Both the position numbers and the translations under genes were made by a program. This document shows positions 56,104-64,000 of a DNA stretch of 64,000 bases, in pieces. The stretch spans positions 24,626,193 through 24,690,192 of the forward strand of contig JAKGHH010000005.1 of assembly GCA_022828595.1 (NCBI GenBank). The letters run 5' to 3'. Each line of letters begins with the position of its first letter. Within the stretch, counting starts at the first letter, position 1. The stretch comes from Nelumbo lutea. Lineage: Eukaryota; Streptophyta; Magnoliopsida; Proteales; Nelumbonaceae. The notes under the pieces were generated by a model. That model saw nothing but the letters and a program-made list of their open reading frames with translations, made no database searches and was not told the DNA's origin.

Positions 56104-59100
56104 ATGGTGAGTGTACCACGTGATGAGTATGAACGATTCCTTCAAACCACTTCACAGTATACCACTGCCACTCTTGCCCACTCAAGTATTGTTTGCATGT
56201 CATCTAAAACCTCTCATTGGATTATTGACTCTGGAGCCTCTGATCACATGACCGAGACTCCAGGTGTGTTCTCTCTTTCTGAAATTTCCACATCACAAAC
56301 TGTTACACTTGCCAATAGGTTTTCATCTCCCATCTGTGGTGTTGGTAGACATGGCTTCTCTTTCTTTATCATCTATTTTATATGTAGCTAAGTTTCCATT
56401 CAATCTTATGTCTGTTAGTAAAATAACCAAGGCTCTTAACTATTATGTTACATTTTTTCCTTCCACTTGTGTTTTTCAGGATCTCACGACGGGGAAGAAG
56501 ATTGGTGGGGGGCATGAAGTTAGTGGATTGTACTATCTTGACGATGGTGGATCTTCAATTGCTCTTTAGACTTCACTTACTCCTCTATAGTGGCATTGCC
56601 GACTGGGACATCTTTCTCTCAAGGTTCTTAAGATATTAGTTCCGTCTTTGAGTCATTTGTCAGTTTTGCAATTTGAATCATGTCAGTTTGGGAAACATCG
56701 TCGTGTTTCCTTCAGTTCTAGAGTCGAGAGTTGTATGTTGAGTCATTTTTCTTTAGTTCATTTAGATGTTTAGGGCCTAATCAAAATAGAGTCTTATAAT
56801 GGGTACAAGTATTTTGTCTCTTTTATTGATGATTGTTCAAGAATGACATGGATTTACTTAATGAAAGAAATGAGTGAATTATTTTCCATTTTTCAAAAAT
56901 TCCATGCTGAAATACATACACAATTTGGTGTTCTAATCAAAGTTCTTCGTTCAGATAATGGTCATGAATACTTTGTTACTTGATTTCAACAGTATTTAGA
57001 ACAACAGACCATTATTCATCAAACCTCATGTGCATTCACTCTTCAACAAAATGGGGTGGCTGAACGAAAGAACTGTCAGCTCCTTGAAATTGCTCGGTCT
57101 GTTCTTCAACATATGAATGTTCCTAAACGGTTTTGGAGTGATGTTGTACTCACTGCATGTTTCCTCATTAATCAGATGCCCTCTTTCATTATTCATGGTC
57201 GGTCCCCCTTCTCTATCTTGTTTCCCACTTTATCTCCATTTCCATTAACTTTTCGTGTCTTTGGTTGTGTGTGATTTGTCCACAATCTGAGTCTTGGAAT
57301 AGACAAGCTAGATGCACGCTCCATTAAATGTGTCTTTCTTGGCTACTCTCAGACTCAAAAAGGATACAAGTGTTATAATCCCATTACTCGAAAGTGCTAT
57401 GTCTGCCCTGATGTCACCTTTTTTGAGTTTGTCCCCTTCTTCTCAAGACCTGAAGCACCTTCGTCTCCACCCTTACTTCCTCTTCCTCTTCCTGTTAGTG
57501 ATCCAGTTCCAGATGTTGCTGTTGGTGTAGACTCATCACCTCATCCAGTGTAGATCACCATTGAACGACCACCGATCCGGCAAGTGTATACACGTTGAAT
57601 GACACCGGCCCCTCCTCCAGCTTCTACCTCATCTGCGGATCCTGTCATGGCTCCTGTTGTTGAACCCTCAGACCTTGACCTACCCATTGCCTTACGATAA
57701 GGTAAACGTAGTTCTAACCTCCATCCCATTTCCAATTTTTTTTATTATCTCGTCTTTCCACCTCACATCGTCAGTTTGTTTCACTTTTGTCATCTATCTC
57801 CACACCTAACAATGTCCAAGAAGCTTTTGATTCACCTGGGTGGCGGCAGGCAATGGAGGAGGAACTTTCTGCTCTTCAACATACTCAAATGTGGGAACTC
57901 TCTACTCTTCCACCTAGTAAGCACGTTGTGGGCTGTAAATGGGTGTATACTATGAAATACTTGCCAGATGGTAGTGTGGAGCGAATGAAGGCCAGACTTG
58001 TTTCTAAAGGTTATTCATAGTTGTATGGAGTGGACTACATGGAGATATTCTCTCCGGTGGCTAAGATTGGCTCTGCTCGAGTGCTAATTTCCTTAGCAGT
58101 TATGTATGATTGGCCTCTGTTTCAGCTTGACATAAAAAATGCCTTCCTTCATGGTGACCTTGTGGAGGAGGTATATATGGAGCAACCACCTGGGTTTGTT
58201 GCTCAGGGGGAGGATGGTAAGGTGTATAGACTGAAGAAGGCAATTTATGGGTTGAAACAATCGTCACGTGCTTGGTTCGGGAAGTTTACTGAGGTGGTGA
58301 AGAGTTTTGGAATGAAGCAATGACAGGTTGATCACTCAGTGTTCAACTATGACTCAGAAGCTAGGAATATTTTATTAGTGGTCTATGTGGATGATATTGT
58401 CATTATTGGCAGTGACAAATTGGGGATTGGCAAACTAAAGGTATTTCTACAAAATCATTTTCAAACAAAAGACCTTGGAACATTGAAGTATTTCTTGGGA
58501 ATAGAAGTTGCTAGGTCAAAACAAGGTGTAAATCTATGCCAAAGAAAATATGTTCTTGGTCTACTGGAAGAAACATGACTGTTAGGTACAAAACCGACTG
58601 AGACCCCTATGGAACCAAATGTTAAGTTGAGTAGTGATACAGGAGAAGTATTTGAAGACCCTGAAAGGTATAGATGACTAGTAGGGAAGCTGAACTATCT
58701 GATTATCACGAGACCTGACATCTCCTTTGCAGTCAGTGTGGTGAGCCGATTCATGCAAAACCCTCGTATACTGCACTGGGATGCAGTTCTTAGAATTGTA
58801 AGCTTTATGAAGGGAGCTCCAGGTCGTGGACTATTGTATAAACCAGGAGGAAAACTTGAAGTAGTTGGGTATACAGATGCAGACTAGGTAGGCTCAGTGA
58901 ATGACAGAAAATCTACTACAGGGTATTGCACATTTCTTGGAGGATATTTCATGACGTGGAAGAATAAAAAGCAGACGGTTGTGGCTAGAAGCAGTGCTGA
59001 AGCTGAGTATAGGGCCATGGCACACACTACCTGTGAATTAGTGTGATTGAGGAATCTCCTACAAGAAATTGGGTTCCACATGGGTAAACCTATGAGATTG

Positions 59101-59313
59101 TACTGTGACAATCAAGTTGCATTTCATATCTCATCCAACCCTGTTTTTCATGAGAGAACAAAGCATATAGAGGTTGATTGCCACTTTGTGAGAGAGAAGG
59201 TTCTTGTTGGAGAGATAAGTACAGAACATGTGGGCACCTATGATCAATGGGCAGATTTGTTTACAAAAGCTCTAAGCTCAGGGAAAGTAAACTATCTATG
59301 TAACAAGCTGTGA
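56104..59313 (+). pseudogene. copia pol: protease, integrase, RT, RNase H
   Basis: Protease IIDSGASDHMTE near 56225, integrase residues in VHLDV, RSDNGHEYF and NGVAERKN, RT with QLDIKNAFLHGDL and VVYVDDIVIIG, and RNase H with ARSSAEAEYRAMA and DLFTKAL. It is split by many stops (for example 58018 and 58321) and shifts. All recognisable domains are present in copia order, so this is decay in place, not deletion. Confidence 0.93.
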
Positions 59314-59347
59314 TTATATGACATATATTCTCCAGCTTGAGGGGGAG

Positions 59348-59486
59348 TGTTAAAGTGAGCCGAATAAGGGTAGTTTAGTTTTCTTATCTTTGTTAAATTA
59401 TTTTTTTTCTTCTTCTTCTTCTCTTCTTCTCCCTCTTCTTCTCCCTCCTCTTTCTAGTTTGGGTTATTGTAGCAGCAGTCCAAACA
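59348..59486 (+). repeat. 3' LTR, internally deleted (139 bp)
   Basis: Matches both ends of the 278-bp 5' LTR but lacks about 140 bases of the middle. The join lies in a T-run/CTT repeat near 59400-59415. Confidence 0.93.
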
Positions 59487-60010
59487 GATAGTCTCTTACT
59501 AATGTAAAAATTTGGTCTCTCTTTTCTTTTTGTCTCACCATGTTAACTAAGCATCAACCATGTCCCCTCTACAAAGCAGAAAGGACAAATTTCTGGCCAA
59601 GGATGCAATGTCTAAATTTTTGTATTGCAAAGACTAGGGCTAAGCACTGTCGCTCTATATGGGATTTTAGCTAGCTTGAGAGTCCTACTTGCATAATAGA
59701 TTAGGCATTCTTGACCTTTCCCCATTGTCTTGTCTGATGAGACAACCTACAACTTTTTGGTTTGAAGTGATATATAGTCTGAACTCCTTTCTGCTTTGTA
59801 GAGTGGACATGGTTGGTGCCTTGGATAAGGCCTATTTTATTTGCTCAAAGGCCTTCTTATGGTTGTTGCTCCATTGGAATCGATTGCCCTTTTAGTAAGC
59901 TTGAGTAGGGTTGGTGCAAGTCTTGGGATGAATCTTTTTAAATAAGACACATTTCCTAAGAAGGTTTTAATTTGAAACTCATTTTGATCATGTGACATCT
60001 TTAAGATAAC
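59487..60010 (-). pseudogene. Tat-type gypsy RT end / RNase H
   Basis: The minus strand reads FQIKTFLGNVSYLKRFIPRL, then FQWSNNHKKAFEQIK, EFRLYITSNQKVVGCLI and ALSPSL/LVFAIQKFRHCILGQKF-type sequence in shifting frames. These are the RT connection and first RNase H of a gypsy pol. Removing the copia insertion and one TSD joins it to 54052 as SKRLSN/YEAKYF-type sequence. Confidence 0.7.
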
Positions 60011-61000
60011 TCATACTTTGGTACCGTCCGGATGTGTCCTAGGATGATCAACCTTATAACTAGGAATTTCCTGACTCCACTCTAAAGGCATACTTTAAGG
60101 GGGTTCATCCATATTTTACTGTCTGCATCACATGAATACCTTTCTCAGAACTTTTATATGATTTGTTAACCTTGTAGATTAATTTCCACTCCACTTGAGC
60201 CGGTTGACTTGTGAATCGGAGACCAGTTCGAAGAGGTTCACACAAGTCATGATATGCTTTCAATTGTCTAGCTCTGGTTAGTGAATGAATGGCTTAGACC
60301 ATTAGAAGTCCTATATCTTTATTTAATTCGGATTTTCAAGTTTTCTTAGATAAAGACGTGTCTATGCAATTAGCATTCTGAGTTCCCTAGTGCTTCCATT
60401 TTTCTTCTTAATTTCCAATTTAGCTTGTATTTTATTTTTTATTTTTTCTTTGTTAAACTAAATCCTATTTTCTTTTTCATTGAATAAGTATTGACTTCTA
60501 TTTTCTTCATTCTTCTCATTTAATGTTTTAGTTAAAATGTTATTCTTCGTAAAAATCAAAATCACACTTTTCTTGTTTGGATACTTAAATTAGAAAATAA
60601 ATAGAGTTAATGAAGATAAGTTTGAGTCTTAACGTGCTCCGTTATGTGCATTGCACTCTGCCTTTTGAAAGTTTGATATTTATGTTTTTCTTGGAAGATT
60701 TATAAAAAGGGAAAAGACACATATGGTCTTTGGAAAATTAAAAGAGAGGAGAAAACAATAGGGAGTTGTATTACTTTATATTTAGTTGTCTTTGCACTGT
60801 GAGTGCTCACCTATACTACTTATATTGGCTTTTGGATTTTTTTTTATTGAAATACCCCTTCCCTTGAATTTAGTTCATCTCCATTGAAAGGACAGAAAAT
60901 GTAATTAAAAGAATATCATTAAAGTATATTCAATTACCTCTCATTAAGTCTCACATTTAAGTCATTAAATAAATCATATTCTCTCATTGAATCCAACATT
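60011..61000. other. Intergenic, no gene recognised
   Basis: AT-rich. Probably eroded gypsy sequence at its left edge. No coding evidence. Confidence 0.4.
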
Positions 61001-62400
61001 TATACCTTTGTTTATTATCATTAAATTCGATTAATAAATCCATACACAATAATTATTAATAGAATGAAATTTTATAATTTTAAAATAAACATAGAAATGA
61101 AATCATATTTTTCATCTAGGTGGTAGGTAAGTAGTTCAACCATTTGGGTCAAATGGATATTTTTATGATGTCATAAATAAATGATACAAATTTAGAAATA
61201 TAAAAAAGTACTTTTGTTTATCATCATTAAATTCCACTAATAAATCCATACACAATAATTACTAATAAAATAAAATTTTATATTTTTAAAATAAACATAG
61301 AAATGAAATCATATCTTTCATCTAGGTAGTGGGTAAGTAGTTCAACCATTTGGGTCAAGCGGATAATTTCATGATGTCCCAAATAAATAATACAAATTTA
61401 TAAATGTAAAAAATATTTTTGTTTACCATCATTAAATTCCACTAATAAATTTAGAATGAAATTTTATATTTTTAAAATATACCTAGAATTGAAATCACAT
61501 TTTCCATCTAGATCGTGGGTAAGTACTTTAATCATTTGGGTTGAATGGATAATTTCATGATGTCATAAATAAATAATACAAATTTAAAAATATAAGAAAT
61601 ACAAAAATATAGAAAAATTTTTGGACACATTTCTATTATTATATATTTGTCATATTAAAAAATAACTATGATAAAATAGACGTAATTTTATTAATGATGG
61701 ACATCAAATATACAACTTAAAACCGATGAGAAATTAAACCATCTTCCTATCTAGGGGTGGGTTAGTGATTCAATCTTTTGGGTCAAATAGGTTAACCCAT
61801 GATGTATAATTAAAAATAATATTTTTAAATAGAATAGTACAAAAATATGAAACAATTTTGGGCACATTTATAATATTATATACTAATAATACAAACAAAA
61901 TTAAGTATGATAAACAATAATTGTTTTATCAATGATATAAATTAAATGCAAAATTTAAAACCACTTTGAAAATGAAACCATTTCCATACCTAGATGGTAG
62001 GTAGGTCAATTTATGATGTCATAACTATGTAATGAATATTAACTACATACATAAATACATAAACTCGAACAAAAATATAAGCTTTGCATAAAGAATTTTG
62101 ATACAATTTTACTGTTATATATTCATCATATTAAACAAAGTAAATGTGAAAATAAGAATTACTTTTATTGATGATGAAAATAGAATACATGATTTTAAGT
62201 CAACTAAAAAAACAAAATGATTTTTCCATCCAAGTGATGGATTAGTGGTTAAACTATCCATGTCAAATGGATATTATTATTAAATAATAAAATTCATAAA
62301 ATTCTAGAAAATGTAGAAATTTGTTGTTGATTTTGGGTACGTTCTATAAGATTATATATTCATCATATAAACGGCTGTGATTAATGAGAATTATTTTCAT
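61000..62400 (+). repeat. Diverged tandem array, ~190-240 bp units
   Basis: A core CATCTAGGTGGTAGGTAAGT followed by TCATTTGGGTCAAATGGAT-like and TTTCATGATGTCATAAATAA-like sequence recurs at about 61113, 61319, 61505, 61749, 61987 and 62227. The first three units are close in sequence and the rest are more diverged. AT-rich and non-coding. Confidence 0.8.
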
Positions 62401-62530
62401 TAATGATAGAAATGGGATAAAAATTAGGGTAAAAAATAAAGAGCATTAATGTCTAATACATGACCCGACTAACCATGCAAATGGTTCAATAATTTAATTA
62501 ACTAGGTCATCATAGGCAAGTGGTTTGGTA

Positions 62531-62690
62531 GGGATGCAAACATATCAAATCTGATTTGAATATTTCAAATAAGATCTGATCAAAAAATTTGACCGGATCT
62601 CATAAATATTGATTCCAACCTGAATCCGATCAAGATGTCACATATTCAAATCTGATACGATTCGATTTAATTGTTTAAAAAAGTAATAAA
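62531..62690. mobile_element. Relic of the TAGGGGTGTAAACGG family
   Basis: TAGGGATGCAAACATATC, then repeated CAAATCTGAT/GATCCGAT-type motifs. The right end is not found. Confidence 0.45.
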
Positions 62691-62997
62691 TTATTAAAAG
62701 AAAAAGAAAATTATAATAGCTGAAATAAAAAACAAAAAATATAAGTATTTTTTCAACCATTTCCATCATATAAAAAGTTTACAAAAATGCAATATAAATA
62801 ACATATTTATAAATAAATAATAAATAATATATATAGTATATATAAATAATATGTACTATATATAAAAATAATTGATTTGAACGAACGGCCCGACCAGACG
62901 GTGCCAAATGGTGGTTTGACAAAATCTCCTTTTTTCACCATTGCACTTCGCAAGTTCACTGAACCATCTCTGACGTTCATCGGGTAATTGAAGGGAC

Positions 62998-63404
62998 TAG
63001 GGGTGTAAACGGTATTCAAAAATCTGATTTCAAATTTGATATTCGATATAATTGAATCGAATTTGGATATGACCTGATTCGATTCGATAAATATCTGAAT
63101 TCGACCAATTATTTAATTCTTATATATAATATATAAAATATTCTATATAACTTATATATATAATAATTAAGTTATATAAATAATTAATATATTTATATAT
63201 TTTATATCAATAAAATATTTATTAATTATATAAAATAATTAATTAATCGAATCGGACATTTAAATATTTAGTCAAATTTGAATTCGAATATTAATTTTTA
63301 ATATCCATCGGGTATCAAATTGAATTCGACTATTGGATTTTCTAATTGGATTCGAATTCAGTCATCGCATGATCCGATTCGAATTCGATCTGTTTACACC
63401 CCTA
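62998..63404. mobile_element. hAT-like MITE, TAGGGGTGTAAACGG family
   Basis: TAGGGGTGTAAAC at the left and TGTTTACACCCCTA at the right form a nearly perfect inverted repeat. The interior repeats GATTCGAATTCGA-type motifs. The flanking 8-mers match only weakly. No coding capacity. Confidence 0.75.
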
Positions 63405-64000
63405 AAAAGACATCACTCAATGATGTAATGGTGGTACCGTCACCCAAAGCCTATAACTAAGTGCAAAGGGTGCCCCGGCTACTCGACCCCTTTCAGCCGT
63501 CCATGAAAAGTAACGACCCGACCCCATAGTGCGAAATGGTGGTTCGGCAGGGTAATATCCAGAGGATCTAAGATGATGTCTCGCATCAATAGAGTTTAGC
63601 AATCTCAAATTTCTTTGGCATTTACAGTACTGTTAGAACAAATGTTAAGAAGCAAGGACAAATAATCTAAAGGTTCAGTTTATAAAGAGTACAAATACAA
63701 GTCAACCAACTCAAATGGAGTGGAAACTAGTCAGCAGGGTGTATAAATGGAGAGCGGCCAATAAAGTATTCTGTAATGGAGGAAGCCAAAAAAATAAGTA
63801 TTAAGAGAAACATCTAAGAAAAGGGAAGGTGGAATCGAACCAAATCAAACCCTTTTAACCAGAGCAAAACAAACCGCCAATTTCGGTTGATTCGGTTCGA
63901 TTTGGCGGTTTTGAAATTAGACGATATAATGAAGATGCTGTTCTTTCTAAAGGCCGTAACCGTAACTGCTTTTGGCAGGATAAAACCGACGTGGACAAAT
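63405..64000. other. Intergenic, short repeats
   Basis: No gene is seen. CGACCCGACC...AAATGGTGGTT at about 63511-63545 repeats CGGCCCGACC...AAATGGTGGTT at about 62886-62916. A 10-bp inverted repeat, AAACCGCCAA/TTGGCGGTTT, lies at 63871-63880 and 63902-63911. Confidence 0.5.

Larger units (their letters stand above)
54058..59486 (+). mobile_element. Ty1/copia element, 5.4 kb, with TSD
   Basis: LTRs start TGTTAAAGTGAGCC and end AGTCCAAACA. Exact 5-bp duplication GATAG at 54053-54057 and 59487-59491. The primer site follows the 5' LTR and a purine tract, TTGAGGGGGAG, precedes the 3' LTR. Inserted in the RNase H region of the Tat-type gypsy relic. Coding is heavily interrupted. Confidence 0.97.

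Noticed and set aside
61000..62400. A CRISPR array
   Set aside because: The units are long, diverged and AT-rich, there are no constant short repeats with unique spacers, and the genome is a plant nucleus.

Overview
This is a stretch of a flowering-plant nuclear chromosome. It is AT-rich, has no operons or closely packed genes, and carries nested LTR retrotransposons primed by plant initiator tRNA-Met, hAT-type MITEs, a LINE 3' end, a CACTA-like end and a plant mobile domain. The species cannot be told from the sequence.

The one host gene I can support as intact is on the minus strand: SPCS2, signal peptidase complex subunit 2 (25 kDa subunit). It is easily missed because its five coding exons lie at 42052-42171, 41792-41943, 41597-41678, 15841-15983 and 15613-15712. 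Joined, they give an uninterrupted 198-codon frame with two membrane segments. Intron 3 is about 25.6 kb (15984-41596) and holds most of the transposons in the window. Intron 2 begins with the exact U12-type sequence ATATCCTTT. A single orphan exon of a Raf-like kinase lies at 49145-49225.

Layout. 1-2456: a tandem segmental duplication, each copy hit by a related hAT MITE. 2457-12050: a 9.6 kb minus-strand Ty1/copia element with ~1.95 kb LTRs and TSD GTAGG. 12051-15612: intergenic DNA with MITE relics and a perfect 88-bp tandem duplication. 15613-42171: SPCS2. Its giant intron holds a chromovirus-type Ty3/gypsy element (16623-21641, TSD CTATA); a copia relic (21920-23555); two oppositely oriented Tat-type gypsy LTRs around a plant-mobile-domain reading frame (23556-27200); a second copia relic (27650-33608) carrying a hAT MITE that itself carries a solo LTR; a LINE 3' end (33609-34107); a small solo LTR (34433-34698); and a copia element with non-canonical TG...CT LTR ends (34815-40188, TSD TAATT). 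42172-50802: gene flank, LTR fragments, MITEs, the orphan kinase exon and a CACTA-like end. 50803-60010: a degenerate minus-strand Tat-type gypsy pol split by a 1.8 kb solo LTR (TSD AGTGG) and by a 5.4 kb copia element (54058-59486, TSD GATAG). 61000-62400: a diverged tandem array, followed by MITEs to the end.

The transposon reading frames are all broken by stops and frameshifts, so none of the elements looks autonomous. Five exact 5-bp and two exact 8-bp target-site duplications fix element boundaries independently of protein similarity. One LTR family occurs five times in the same orientation.
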